Source: OLB11 sp041392835 (GTDB lineage: Bacteria; Bacteroidota; Bacteroidia; Chitinophagales; Chitinophagaceae). Taken from it: a stretch of DNA of 64,000 bases. The notes beneath the pieces were generated by a model that saw only the letters and a program-made list of their open reading frames with translations, did not search any database and was not told the DNA's origin. Below are positions 35,034 to 44,380 of this stretch, in pieces. The position numbers were made by a program, and so were the translations under genes. Position 1 is the first letter of the stretch. Each line of letters starts with the position of its first letter. The stretch spans positions 806,001-870,000 of the forward strand of contig JAWKLF010000001.1 in the NCBI GenBank assembly GCA_041392835.1, read 5' to 3'.

Positions 35034-36756
35034 TACTTAGTTTAAATAAAAGTTGTTTATTGCTTGGTGATTTTTCAAGTGCTTTTTGCCAATTTTGTAT
35101 TGCTTGTTGTTTGTTTTTAAGAGCATTATACACATCGCCCAAGTGTTCAAAGAGTGTGGCATCATCTTCGTTTTTATTGGCATTTATAGCTTGTTCTATA
35201 TATACTTTGGCATCGGTATAATTTCCTTTTTTATACAAAATCCATCCATAAGTATCTAAAAAAGTAGCTGTTTCGGGTAGCAAAACTAAAGATAATTTTG
35301 ACATTTTCTCTGCATCATCTAAGCGCTCGTTTCTTTCCGAAAGATAATAGGCATAGTTGTTCAATATGGTGGCATCGGTTGGAACTAATTCCAATGCTTT
35401 TTCAAAACTGCTATCACTTTTTTTATATTCTTTTAAGTTGTTATACACATCACCAAGCGAAGCATAAAGCTGAGTAAGTACGGCCAAAGGTGTTTTTTCT
35501 TTTTCTAAGGCTTGCAAATAGCTAAGCTCTGCTTTTTTATATTTTTCTTGTAGATAATAGGCATTGCCTTCATAGAGCAATGGAAGTGCTAAGTGCGTGT
35601 ATTCTTTTTTGAATTGATTGGTATAGTACAATACACTATCCCATTTATTTTGTTCAAAAAACAAACTAATAATTTGTGTCCAAGTATTTAGTGTGGCCTC
35701 TTTGTGGTGGCTAAATTGAGTTAGTATAGCAAGTGCTTCGTCTGTCTTATGATGTTGATAGAGCATATCGGCATAAAACATATTGGCCGTATAATTGTCA
35801 GGATCAGAAATTGCATATTCCTTGACTATCTGCATTAAGTCGTTTTGTTGTAAAAGGCTACTATCTTTTTTATTTAGATCAATAACGGATAGTAAAAGAT
35901 TGACTTTAAGAGGCTCTTCAATGTGCTTGTTACTTACTGTTTCTTTCAGATAGCTTATAAACTTTTTTTTATTGCTATGATATAGATAATGATTTAATAA
36001 GGCTACTTGTATTTCTTGGTTGTTTGCATTGGCATTTTTGAGTTTTTCAAAATGCGCTTCTACTTTTTCGGTCTGCTTAAGTTTTTCATAGTAGCTTATT
36101 AATTCTAAATGCTCTTGATATGCCAATTCGTTGTGTGCAACAATTTTTTCTAATTCTATAATGGCATTTTTATCGTCGTCTTTTCGTTTGTATATTTCTA
36201 ATTTTAGCTTTGTTACATCCTCATCGTAGGTTTGTAATTTTTCAAGCTGCTGTATTTCAGATAGGGCTAAATCATATTTTTTTAATCTAAAATAAATACC
36301 AGCTAATCTGTATGTAAACTCTAAAGTGTTTGGTTTTAATTTTTGTAGTGCTTGTAAAAAAGGTATAGTGGTCTGATATTTTTTTTGATAAATTAAAACT
36401 TCAGTAAGATGGTCTAAAAAATAGATATTGGTATCCTGTATGGCTACAGCTTTGCGAGCTTCTGTTTCTGCCTTGTCCCAAGCTCTATTTTGCAGATATA
36501 TTTTAGATAAATTATAATGTCCTACAGCATTGTTTGGATACTGCTTGATAAAGTCTTCGTATAGAAGTTGTGCAGAAGAAAGCTCGTTTTTGAGTCGTTT
36601 TAATTCCGCATTGAAAAATGCTTGATTTTCTTCGGAAGGCTTGTGTTGTTGAACTGGGGTATTTTGAATGCCATCTTTCTTCCATTCTTTATGTAATCTG
36701 CAAGCAAAAAAAAAGGGAATACTAAGTGCTAAAAAAATATATCGGTTCAAATTCAT
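35026..36756 (-). CDS. TPR-repeat lipoprotein
   Basis: 576 residues. A signal peptide with lipobox IPFFFAC is followed by ten or more TPR helix pairs across about 40-570, such as AVGHYNLSKIYLQNRAWDKA and TATFLDTYGWILYKKGNYTD. TPR lipoproteins are assembly platforms, often at the outer membrane. It abuts the nucleotidyltransferase gene upstream (the two share no spacer) and overlaps the DUF4292 lipoprotein gene, a pairing that suggests the two lipoproteins work together. Confidence 0.88.
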   Translation of the reverse strand: MNLNRYIFLALSIPFFFACRLHKEWKKDGIQNTPVQQHKPSEENQAFFNAELKRLKNELSSAQLLYEDFIKQYPNNAVGHYNLSKIYLQNRAWDKAETEARKAVAIQDTNIYFLDHLTEVLIYQKKYQTTIPFLQALQKLKPNTLEFTYRLAGIYFRLKKYDLALSEIQQLEKLQTYDEDVTKLKLEIYKRKDDDKNAIIELEKIVAHNELAYQEHLELISYYEKLKQTEKVEAHFEKLKNANANNQEIQVALLNHYLYHSNKKKFISYLKETVSNKHIEEPLKVNLLLSVIDLNKKDSSLLQQNDLMQIVKEYAISDPDNYTANMFYADMLYQHHKTDEALAILTQFSHHKEATLNTWTQIISLFFEQNKWDSVLYYTNQFKKEYTHLALPLLYEGNAYYLQEKYKKAELSYLQALEKEKTPLAVLTQLYASLGDVYNNLKEYKKSDSSFEKALELVPTDATILNNYAYYLSERNERLDDAEKMSKLSLVLLPETATFLDTYGWILYKKGNYTDAKVYIEQAINANKNEDDATLFEHLGDVYNALKNKQQAIQNWQKALEKSPSNKQLLFKLSNE

Positions 36757-37764
36757 TTACTGTGTAAAGGAGTAATCGCCAAGGCTCCACTCATCTTGTT
36801 TTGATTGGCAAGATACGTGATTTCCGAGTAAAGAATTTTTCATTACACTATGTTTAACATAGGAGTTTTCTCCTATAATACTATGGCTTATAACTGCATT
36901 TTCAATGACACAGTTTTTTTCTAAAGATACATATGGGCCTACTACAGCATTTTTAACCCGAACACCATCGGCTATAAAACAAGGGTGTATAATAGTTGCA
37001 TTATCGAGTGTTGCTTGTTTAGACACCAATTGTTCAGTATCTTTTTTTATTTCTAACATACGTTCTAATGTATATAATGTAGCATCTTTGTTGCCACAAT
37101 CGAGCCATTCTTCAACTTGTCCTACATGAAATTGCAATCCTTTTTTCATCATGTTTTCCATAGCATCTGTAATTTGATACTCACCTTTTATTTTTATATC
37201 ATGGTCTATTAGATATTGTAGCTCTTGTCTAAGATTTTCTCCATCTTTAAAATAATAAACACCAATTATGGCCAAGTCCGAAACAAAGGTTTCTGGTTTT
37301 TCTACAAAGGCATTGATAAGACCTTTGTCATCTAATTTTACTACTCCAAAAGCGGAAGGGTCCGCTACTTGCTGAGTCCATATAATTGCATCTTTGTTGG
37401 TATCGATATGAAATGTAGCTTTAAATAACGTGTCTGCAAACGCCAAAAATACATTGCCTTTAAGACTTTCGGCTGCACAAAGTATGGCGTGTGCAGTGCC
37501 CAGAGGCGTTTCTTGATAACATATTTTACCTTGTGCCCCAAACTTTTGTGCCACAGCCAATAGATTTTCTTCGGCTACTTTTCCAAAAGAAGGGTGTATA
37601 ATAAAGGCTATCTCTTCTATTTTTTGATCCGTTGTATTGGCTATATCTTCAACTATTCTGTGCACCATAGGTTTGCCGGCTATAGGTACTAAAGGTTTTG
37701 GCGTTGTTATGGTATGTGGTCGCATGCGTTTGCCCATGCCAGCCATAGGTATAATGATATTCAT
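36757..37764 (-). CDS. Sugar-phosphate nucleotidyltransferase
   Basis: 335 residues from the ATG at 37764, which places the signature near the N-terminus (MNIIIPMAGMGKRMRPHTIT, then TPKPLVPIAGKP). It has an N-terminal Rossmann-like NTP transferase domain, with the metal-binding Asp in VFLAFADTLF and a GEYQITDAMENMM motif. A short left-handed beta-helix follows at the C-terminus (PCFIADGVRVKNAVVGPYVS). It makes an NDP-sugar from NTP and sugar-1-phosphate (RmlA/GlmU-like); the sugar is not certain. Confidence 0.88.
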   Translation of the reverse strand: MNIIIPMAGMGKRMRPHTITTPKPLVPIAGKPMVHRIVEDIANTTDQKIEEIAFIIHPSFGKVAEENLLAVAQKFGAQGKICYQETPLGTAHAILCAAESLKGNVFLAFADTLFKATFHIDTNKDAIIWTQQVADPSAFGVVKLDDKGLINAFVEKPETFVSDLAIIGVYYFKDGENLRQELQYLIDHDIKIKGEYQITDAMENMMKKGLQFHVGQVEEWLDCGNKDATLYTLERMLEIKKDTEQLVSKQATLDNATIIHPCFIADGVRVKNAVVGPYVSLEKNCVIENAVISHSIIGENSYVKHSVMKNSLLGNHVSCQSKQDEWSLGDYSFTQ

Positions 37765-37789
37765 GTTTAAGCGTTTTTTGTTTTTTAAA

Positions 37790-38221
37790 TTAAAGTCCTG
37801 TACTCCCAAAACCCTGTTTGCCACGTATAGTTTCATCTAAAGATTCAACTTTTTGCCAAACAATTTTTTCATATTTAGCTACTACAAGTTGAGCTATTCT
37901 GTCGCCGTTTTGGATAGTTTGAGGTTCGTTTGAAAGGTTTATTAATATTATTTTTATTTCTCCTCTATAGTCACTGTCTATGGTGCCTGGTGTGTTTAAA
38001 CAAGTGATTCCTTGTTTGATAGCAAGTCCACTTCGAGGTCTTACCTGTATTTCGTAGCCATCGGGTATTGCTACAAAAATACCTGTAGGAACAGCCATGC
38101 GTTGCATAGGTTCTAATGTAATAGATTGTTCAAGGTTAGCACAAATATCCATGCCAGCAGCACCATGGGTTTGGTATGCGGGTTCGGCATGTAAACTTGT
38201 ATTAACTATCTGTACTTGCAT
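37790..38221 (-). CDS. dut: dUTP diphosphatase
   Basis: 143 residues, trimeric dUTPase type. The five motifs are visible: AGMDICAN, RPRSGLAIKQG, NTPGTIDSDYRGEIKII, NGDRIAQLVV and the C-terminal RGKQGFGSTGL that closes over the substrate. It hydrolyses dUTP to dUMP, keeping uracil out of DNA and feeding dTMP synthesis. It is part of the minus-strand run from lspA to the DUF4292 gene. Confidence 0.96.
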   Translation of the reverse strand: MQVQIVNTSLHAEPAYQTHGAAGMDICANLEQSITLEPMQRMAVPTGIFVAIPDGYEIQVRPRSGLAIKQGITCLNTPGTIDSDYRGEIKIILINLSNEPQTIQNGDRIAQLVVAKYEKIVWQKVESLDETIRGKQGFGSTGL

Positions 38222-38256
38222 TAAAAAGAAGGGTGCAAAAATAGGAAACTTATACT

Positions 38257-39027
38257 TTATAACTCTATTTCCCCTTCAAAAATACGAGCTACTTCTGCTT
38301 TCAGATAGATTTCGCTGATGTTTTGTTTATCATGTACTTGAAAGAGTACTTCTAAGTTTCCACCTAAGGTTTTGATACGAACAGTATGTTTTTTGATTTC
38401 ATGCAGTTTAAAAGCAATAGCACATGCTGTAACTCCTGTGCCACATGACAAGGTTTCGTCTTCTACACCTCGTTCGTAGGTACGAACAAAAATTTCATTG
38501 TCACTTATTTTTTCTACAAAGTTTACATTGATGCCTTCTTCTTTAAACAAAGGACTATAGCGAATCAATTGTCCTTCTTTTTTTATATCAAAGCTTTCTA
38601 TATTCTTTGAAAAATGAACATAATGTGGTGAACCTGTATTGAGTTGGGTATAGGTTTCAAACTGTTTTATGTCTGTTACATTATTCATTTTTAATGTTAC
38701 GATATGGTCTTCTATGGTAGCGGTGTGCAAGCCATCAATGGCTGTAAATGAGCATCTTGTATCTACTATGCCAAGATGCTTGGCAAACGCAGCTATACAG
38801 CGCCCACCATTGCCACACATGGTACTCTCATGGCCATCGCTATTAAAATAAACCATGTGAAAGTCTGCTTTATTGCTTTCTTCTAATAGCATAAGACCAT
38901 CAGCGCCTATACCAAAATGACGATGACACAATGTTTTTATTTCAGGGGCATTTAATTGTATCTTTTTTTGGCGATTGTCAATGAGAATAAAATCATTTCC
39001 AGTACCATGATATTTATAAAACTTCAT
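38257..39027 (-). CDS. dapF: Diaminopimelate epimerase
   Basis: 256 residues. It interconverts LL- and meso-diaminopimelate, the peptidoglycan and lysine precursor. The two catalytic cysteines are visible: Cys71 in STMCGNGGRC and Cys195 in ETLSCGTGVTA. The N-terminal KYHGTGNDFILID and HFGIGADGL motifs are also family-typical. It lies between apaG and dut in the same direction with short gaps. Confidence 0.96.
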   Translation of the reverse strand: MKFYKYHGTGNDFILIDNRQKKIQLNAPEIKTLCHRHFGIGADGLMLLEESNKADFHMVYFNSDGHESTMCGNGGRCIAAFAKHLGIVDTRCSFTAIDGLHTATIEDHIVTLKMNNVTDIKQFETYTQLNTGSPHYVHFSKNIESFDIKKEGQLIRYSPLFKEEGINVNFVEKISDNEIFVRTYERGVEDETLSCGTGVTACAIAFKLHEIKKHTVRIKTLGGNLEVLFQVHDKQNISEIYLKAEVARIFEGEIEL

Positions 39028-39034
39028 GCGGATA

Positions 39035-39421
39035 TTAATTATTCTTGAAAGGAGCTACAAGCTGAAATTCGGGTATGTTTACAGTAAATAATTTTCTATT
39101 CATTAAGTTGACCATTTGATATGTACCACGCATTTTCCCTATATCTGTTTTGATACTACAACCAGAAATATATTCAAAATGTTCACCAGGCTCTAAGACC
39201 GGTTGCTGACCCACAACTCCTTCGCCTTCTACTTCTCTAAAGCCACCATTGCTTTCAAAAATATACCAATGCCTACGAAGAAGTTGTACTGGAAAATTGG
39301 CAAAATTTTCAATAGATACTTTGTATGCAAAAGCGTATAGGCCTAATACGGGATTAGAGTCTTGTGAATTAAAAAAAACTTCAACGGATATGCTTATACC
39401 TTCTGTGATTTGTTGAAACAT
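39035..39421 (-). CDS. apaG: ApaG domain protein
   Basis: 128 residues, a single ApaG beta-sandwich: GLYAFAYKVSIENFANFPVQ, then LLRRHWYIFESNGGFREVEG, with the Gly-rich loop EGVVGQQPVLEPGEHFEYIS and the closing strand GTYQMV. The family is linked to cobalt/magnesium efflux phenotypes in enterobacteria; the biochemical role is unsettled. It ends 7 bases before dapF. Confidence 0.93.
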   Translation of the reverse strand: MFQQITEGISISVEVFFNSQDSNPVLGLYAFAYKVSIENFANFPVQLLRRHWYIFESNGGFREVEGEGVVGQQPVLEPGEHFEYISGCSIKTDIGKMRGTYQMVNLMNRKLFTVNIPEFQLVAPFKNN

Positions 39422-39463
39422 AGTCTTGTAAATGTAGGATATATTTAGAATGAAAACATTTTT

Positions 39464-39787
39464 TTAGGGTATAATTACTTTTTCTAAAATGTTCATATCG
39501 TTTTCTGCAATTTTGGCTTCTAATTCATGAGGGTGTTTGCTATAGCCATGTATGATGGATAAAAATAGATATGCGCATGGAAAAAAAATAAAACCTAATC
39601 TGTACCATTGCATAACGTGTGCTACTTCATGTTTTACCCAAGACGTTTGTTTCAAAAAACTTGATTTATTTGTGTTCCATAAGTGTATGGTATTACCTAT
39701 TACTATTGCTACAGATTTTGCATTCAATTTCCAAGCAGCAATGCGTGCTATACAAGAGTCTTCTTTTATAAATACATAAATAGACAT
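39464..39787 (-). CDS. Small HExxH-motif membrane-associated protein
   Basis: 107 residues from the ATG at 39787; a longer start at 39850 would overlap bcp by 56 bases. It has the zinc-metallopeptidase motif His53-Glu54-x-x-His57 in WVKHEVAHVMQWYRLG, followed by one hydrophobic helix (FIFFPCAYLFLSII) and an acidic HPHELEAKIAEND end whose Glu could be a third ligand. This resembles the core of DUF4157-type proteins without the rest. Whether it is an active peptidase is unknown. It is embedded between apaG and bcp in one direction. Confidence 0.7.
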   Translation of the reverse strand: MSIYVFIKEDSCIARIAAWKLNAKSVAIVIGNTIHLWNTNKSSFLKQTSWVKHEVAHVMQWYRLGFIFFPCAYLFLSIIHGYSKHPHELEAKIAENDMNILEKVIIP

Positions 39788-39794
39788 AAAAAAG

Positions 39795-40262
39795 CTATTC
39801 CATATTCCAGGTTTTAAGAATTTGCTGATGATGAATTTTAGAAAGTACACGTTGTACTATCGCATCTAATTTTCCTTCTTCATTTATCAAAAATGTTGTT
39901 CGCTTTACACCCATAAACGTATGACCATACATTTTTTTTTCACCCCATACATCATATTTTTTCATGATTTTCATATCAGTATCACTTAGTAAGTCAAACG
40001 GCAATTTGTATTTTGCGATAAATTTTACATGTTTTTGAGGTTCATCGGGGCTAATTCCTAAAAGAATTATTCCTTTATGTTGAAGTATTTCATAATGATC
40101 TCTTAGGTTGCAAGCTTCTTGAGTGCAGGTAGGCGTATCGTCTTCTGGATAAAAAAACAAAGCAACTTTTTTCCCTAAATAATCTTTTAGTGAAACAGAA
40201 GTTTGATGTTGATTGAGTAAAGTAAATGCTGGGGCTCTTTTATGTAATGCAGGAAATGCCAT
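39795..40262 (-). CDS. bcp: Thioredoxin-dependent thiol peroxidase (BCP family)
   Basis: 155 residues. The peroxidatic Cys46 and nearby Cys51 are in YPEDDTPTCTQEACNLRD, the typical BCP pair. It reduces peroxides in the cytoplasm using thioredoxin. It starts 8 bases after the M23 peptidase stop. With the operon at 31.5-32.7 kb it gives this stretch two peroxiredoxins. Confidence 0.95.
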   Translation of the reverse strand: MAFPALHKRAPAFTLLNQHQTSVSLKDYLGKKVALFFYPEDDTPTCTQEACNLRDHYEILQHKGIILLGISPDEPQKHVKFIAKYKLPFDLLSDTDMKIMKKYDVWGEKKMYGHTFMGVKRTTFLINEEGKLDAIVQRVLSKIHHQQILKTWNME

Positions 40263-40269
40263 AGTTTTT

Positions 40270-41973
40270 TTATCGTATGAGTTTAAATGTTTTTAGAGAA
40301 GTATTATTGTTTTGATCGCTAGCTTGTATAGTCAGTACATGAGTACCTGTTGGAAAATAGTCATCAAGCTCATAGAAAAACGTATTACCTTTTCTTACCA
40401 ATCGCAGCCATTGTCCATCTACCGAAGCCTCAAAAGTAGATACATCTGTTATATCTTCTTTGATGGTAAAATACAAGCGTTTCATTTTACTAATATTCGT
40501 ATTGTTTTTTAGCGTTGTTGATATGCTTGGTGCTGTTTGGTCTATAACTATTTCATAATTACCAAGTTCTTTAATTTTAGCTACAGCTTTGCCATGTTCT
40601 ATAGTAGCAGCCATGCCCTTACTATATTTTTCTTTTTCCGAAACAGAAAGTTTTGCTATCGCAATTTTACTCTTCAAGTTTTCTGGAATAGGTGCTTTGG
40701 GTGTGAGCCTTATAGTAGCTGCTGTATGAAGCGGTACAAAATCGTAGTGCAATTGATAGAGATAAGAATACGGTAAATTAGATTCTTTTGTATTTGCTTT
40801 AAAACAAACATAATCATAAAAAGCATCGGCATCAGATTCGAATTCTATTAATTTACTCTTGTATGTATAAGCTTTGCCAGCGTTTATTTGTTCTTCACAG
40901 GTAGCTTTGTTCGATATATTTTTAGTGCTAACAAAAAACTCAGCTATGCTAGAGTTGTTTTTTGTGTCTTTTGCTACAATTTTAATTTTGCAAGGTTTGT
41001 CCAATTCAAGGCTTACAATACCTTTATTTTTTTGCAAACTTTTATAAACGGTCAATTGATCATTGGGAAGTTGATGACATAATTGAATCCATGTGTTTTT
41101 ACTTTTTTTAGTTTTATAATCTGCAAGCGCATTCATATATCTTGTTATATCATAACTAATATCATTCATTCGCCAAGCAAAATAGGGCTTATCATCTACA
41201 TAAAGAGATAGTTCATAGACACCTAATTTACCAGTGGACTGGTCCATAACATCATCGGCTTGTATGCCAAAATAAATTTTCTGACTTGTTACTTCTATAT
41301 TTTTAGTTGCAGGTTGGTATGTATTGTTTTGCTTTGAAAGGCTATATAAAATTGGGGATTGTTCGTATATGCTTTGCGTAGCATCATATATTGCCAGTTG
41401 TTTTAGTATGGGAGCTTTAGTATCAGCTAGTGATGGATAAAATAATAAGCCATTAAGCGGAGCTTCTGTTTTTGTATTTCGAATTTCCATATGCAAATGA
41501 GGACCTTGAGATGAGCCTGTGTTTCCACTCCAAGCAATAAAGTCATCTTTTTGAATAGGAAATTGATGCGGTGCCAAATATATATCTTGTTGCCAACTTT
41601 TACTTGCATATTGATTGCGCCTTACAAAATTTTCGAGTGCCGGAAAAAAACGATTTAAGTGTGCATACACTGAAGTAAAACCATTTGTGTGTGTTATATA
41701 AATAGCATTGCCAAAACCTCCAGGTTCTATTTTTATTCGAGATACAAAACCAGACTCTATAGCATATATTTTTTTGTTTTCTTGCGAGTTGGTTCTAATA
41801 TCTAATCCTGAATGAAAGTGATTGGGTCGGCATTCGCCAAAATTTCCAACAAGCTGAATTGGGAAGTGCACAGGCGATATAAAAGATTTAGGATAATGAA
41901 GTGTTTCAAAGAATGGTTGTGCCCAAACACCAGTATAGAAAAAAAGGAAAATGTAAACTAAATAATGCTTCAT
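40270..41973 (-). CDS. M23 family metallopeptidase (LytM-type), large secreted form
   Basis: 567 residues with a signal peptide (MKHYLVYIFLFFYTGVWAQ). The LasA/LytM domain is at the N-terminus (about 35-170) with zinc ligands His54 and Asp58 in PNHFHSGLDIRTN, plus GFTSVYAHL and His159/His161 in SQGPHLHMEIRN. All catalytic residues are present, so it probably cleaves peptidoglycan crosslinks in the periplasm. The remaining 400 residues are beta-rich, possibly several Ig-like domains (SKMKRLYFTIKEDITDVSTF). It is encoded between lspA and bcp. Confidence 0.92.
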   Translation of the reverse strand: MKHYLVYIFLFFYTGVWAQPFFETLHYPKSFISPVHFPIQLVGNFGECRPNHFHSGLDIRTNSQENKKIYAIESGFVSRIKIEPGGFGNAIYITHTNGFTSVYAHLNRFFPALENFVRRNQYASKSWQQDIYLAPHQFPIQKDDFIAWSGNTGSSQGPHLHMEIRNTKTEAPLNGLLFYPSLADTKAPILKQLAIYDATQSIYEQSPILYSLSKQNNTYQPATKNIEVTSQKIYFGIQADDVMDQSTGKLGVYELSLYVDDKPYFAWRMNDISYDITRYMNALADYKTKKSKNTWIQLCHQLPNDQLTVYKSLQKNKGIVSLELDKPCKIKIVAKDTKNNSSIAEFFVSTKNISNKATCEEQINAGKAYTYKSKLIEFESDADAFYDYVCFKANTKESNLPYSYLYQLHYDFVPLHTAATIRLTPKAPIPENLKSKIAIAKLSVSEKEKYSKGMAATIEHGKAVAKIKELGNYEIVIDQTAPSISTTLKNNTNISKMKRLYFTIKEDITDVSTFEASVDGQWLRLVRKGNTFFYELDDYFPTGTHVLTIQASDQNNNTSLKTFKLIR

Positions 41974-41994
41974 AAAATTTTTAAAACTACTTTA

Positions 41995-42666
41995 TTATAC
42001 AGAAACATCACTTGATGGTAATGCACTTTCTATATTATTTTCGTTTTGATGTAATTGAAACGTGGGCTTTTGAAAAAAACGTTTTTGGAAAAGCAAAATA
42101 GCAATGACTCCAGTTGAAATGCAAGCATCTGCAATATTGAATATGGGTCTAAAAAACTCAAAATCATCTCCTCCCCATATGGGTAGCCAAGAAGGGAATG
42201 TGCCTTTTAGAACTGGAAAATAAAGCATATCTACTACTTTGCCATGCAAAAATGCACCATAGCCTTGTCCCCAAGGCACAAATCGAGCTACATGAAAGCT
42301 ACTTTCTGTAAAAATTTTTGCATAAAAAAGGCTATCCATTAGGTTGCCTACAGCACCTGCCAATATTAAGGTGCTACAAAGTATAAGTCCTCTATGAAAT
42401 TGTTTTTTTATAAGCGTATTTTTTATAAAAAATACACCCCAAATAACGGCTATCAGACGAAAAACAGTTAAAAATATTTTGCCAAAATCGTCGCCAAACT
42501 TCATGCCAAATGCCATGCCTTCATTTTCTATAAAATGTAATTTAAACCACGAGCCTAATACATTGATTTCTTCATTATATGTAAAATGCGTTTTTACATA
42601 AATTTTAAATACCTGATCGAGCAAAACCAAAGCTATTGCAATAAGAATGACATTTCTAAATTTCAC
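41995..42666 (-). CDS. lspA: Lipoprotein signal peptidase (signal peptidase II)
   Basis: 223 residues from GTG 42666. The frame extends to a TTG at 42690, but a -7 box at 42672-42679 lies between the two, favouring the GTG. There are four membrane helices, and the catalytic Asp residues are in GNLMDSLFY and FNIADACIS. It removes signal peptides from prolipoproteins in the inner membrane. The loop around HVARFVPWGQGYGAFLHGKV is longer than in proteobacteria, as is usual in Bacteroidota. It is the head of the minus-strand run. Confidence 0.93.
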   Translation of the reverse strand: MKFRNVILIAIALVLLDQVFKIYVKTHFTYNEEINVLGSWFKLHFIENEGMAFGMKFGDDFGKIFLTVFRLIAVIWGVFFIKNTLIKKQFHRGLILCSTLILAGAVGNLMDSLFYAKIFTESSFHVARFVPWGQGYGAFLHGKVVDMLYFPVLKGTFPSWLPIWGGDDFEFFRPIFNIADACISTGVIAILLFQKRFFQKPTFQLHQNENNIESALPSSDVSV

Positions 42667-42671
42667 GTGAA

Positions 42672-42679
42672 CAAAAGTA
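42672..42679 (-). promoter_or_regulatory. -7 box (TACTTTTG) for lspA
   Basis: Matches TAnnTTTG on the minus strand, 5 bases before the GTG start at 42666. Confidence 0.45.
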
Positions 42680-42843
42680 ACAGAATACAAGTGTTTTTAA
42701 CATGATTGCTATAAAAAATTATCAATATTTTATACATATTGACTTTTAGGATTTAAAAAACTAAAATTTTTTATATTCTTATACAAACTACAGTAATTTG
42801 ACGCTTCTTTTTTTGCATTGCTTTTTTTTATTTTGAATTCCTA

Positions 42844-42851
42844 TACCTTTG
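42844..42851 (+). promoter_or_regulatory. -7 box (TACCTTTG) for gltX
   Basis: Matches TAnnTTTG, 14 bases before the ATG at 42866. It lies inside the longer alternative frame that begins at 42818, supporting the shorter start. Confidence 0.5.
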
Positions 42852-42865
42852 AAAAAAAACAATAC

Positions 42866-44380
42866 ATGCAAAAAGTACGTACACGATTTGCTCCAAGCCC
42901 TACAGGTGGGCTACATTTAGGAGGTGTTAGAACCGCATTATATAGTTATTTGTTAGCCAAAAAACAAGGCGGTGATTTTGTATTACGTATTGAAGATACA
43001 GACCAAAACCGATATGTAGAGGGAGCAGAGCAGTATATTATAGATAGTCTAGCATGGTGTGGTATCATTCCCGATGAGGGGCCACACATAGGCGGCCAAT
43101 ATGGTCCGTATAGGCAAAGCGAGCGAAAAAATCTTTACACGCAGTATGCTATGCAATTAGTAAAAAGTGGACATGCTTATTATGCCTTTGATACAACAGA
43201 AGATTTAGAAAAAATGCGACAAGGTGCTTATGAACATTCTAATCAATATGATCATCATACACGAAGGCATATGAAAAATTCGTTGACACTGAGTGAAGAC
43301 GAAACTCAAAAACTATTGGCAGAAAAAACACCTTTTGTGATTCGTTTACTAGTACCCGAAAATGAGATTATTTCATTTTATGATGAAATTAGAGGCGATA
43401 TACAAAACAATAGTAATTTACTCGACGATAAGGTTTTATTAAAAGCCGATGCTATGCCTACCTATCATTTGGCTGTAGTAGTAGATGATTATCTCATGAA
43501 GATAACACACGCATTGCGAGGTGAAGAATGGTTGCCAAGTGCTCCCATACATGTGCTACTTTGGAAATATTTGGGATGGGAACATGCTATGCCCAAGTGG
43601 GCACACTTACCCTTGATACTAAAACCCGATGGCAACGGAAAACTTAGTAAGCGCGATGGAGAACGTTTGGGCTTTCCAGTTTTCACCTTGAATTGGTTAG
43701 ATCCCAACACGGAGCATCAATATTTTGGGTTTAAAGAAATGGGCTTCATGCCCGAAGCCTTTGTCAATATGTTAGCCATGTTTGGATGGCATAGCGGCGA
43801 AGAACAAGAGTTGTTTTCGATGCAAGAATTAATTGACAAATTCTCCTTGGAAAGAATTCATAAAAGTGGTGCCAAATTTGATTTTGAAAAAGCTAAATGG
43901 TTCAATCAGGCTTGGATACACCAATCCGATAGCGATGCTTTAATGCCATATGTAAAAGAAATTTTAAGTCAAAAAAATATTACACCTACCGATGAAAAAT
44001 CACTATTGCACATTATTTCTTTGGTTAAAGATCGTTGTGTTTTGCTAAATGATTTTTATACACAGTGCTATTATTTTTTTAGAGCTCCTCATCAATTGGC
44101 TATTCAACATGTAAAACCCAAGTGGACTGAAGAAAAAAATCAATTTTTTAAATCTTGGTCTGGGGCTTTAGACCATATCGAAAGCTGGCAAGTAGAATCT
44201 ATAGAAACAAACTTTAAACAACTTGCTGAGCAGCTGCAAATCAAAGCTGGCGAGTTGCAAATGCCATTAAGAATTATGCTAGTAGGTGATAAATATGGGC
44301 CCAATGTATTTCAGATAGCGCATAGCATAGGGAAAGAAGAATTGCAAAAAAGAATTCAAACATTTTTGAATGCTTTATAA
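42866..44380 (+). CDS. gltX: Glutamyl-tRNA synthetase
   Basis: 504 residues. Class I aminoacyl-tRNA synthetase with the HIGH-type motif in FAPSPTGGLHLGGVRTALYS and the KMSKS-type motif KLSKRDG in DGNGKLSKRDGERLGFP. It charges tRNA-Glu, and tRNA-Gln too if a GatCAB system is used. The ATG at 42866 puts the first motif at the expected distance from the N-terminus. Its 3' end overlaps the convergent DUF218 gene by 6 bases. Confidence 0.96.
   Translation: MQKVRTRFAPSPTGGLHLGGVRTALYSYLLAKKQGGDFVLRIEDTDQNRYVEGAEQYIIDSLAWCGIIPDEGPHIGGQYGPYRQSERKNLYTQYAMQLVKSGHAYYAFDTTEDLEKMRQGAYEHSNQYDHHTRRHMKNSLTLSEDETQKLLAEKTPFVIRLLVPENEIISFYDEIRGDIQNNSNLLDDKVLLKADAMPTYHLAVVVDDYLMKITHALRGEEWLPSAPIHVLLWKYLGWEHAMPKWAHLPLILKPDGNGKLSKRDGERLGFPVFTLNWLDPNTEHQYFGFKEMGFMPEAFVNMLAMFGWHSGEEQELFSMQELIDKFSLERIHKSGAKFDFEKAKWFNQAWIHQSDSDALMPYVKEILSQKNITPTDEKSLLHIISLVKDRCVLLNDFYTQCYYFFRAPHQLAIQHVKPKWTEEKNQFFKSWSGALDHIESWQVESIETNFKQLAEQLQIKAGELQMPLRIMLVGDKYGPNVFQIAHSIGKEELQKRIQTFLNAL

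Noticed and set aside
44375..44380. gltX/DUF218 3' overlap as an error
   Set aside because: Both proteins have complete family C-termini; a 6-base convergent overlap is ordinary in compact genomes.
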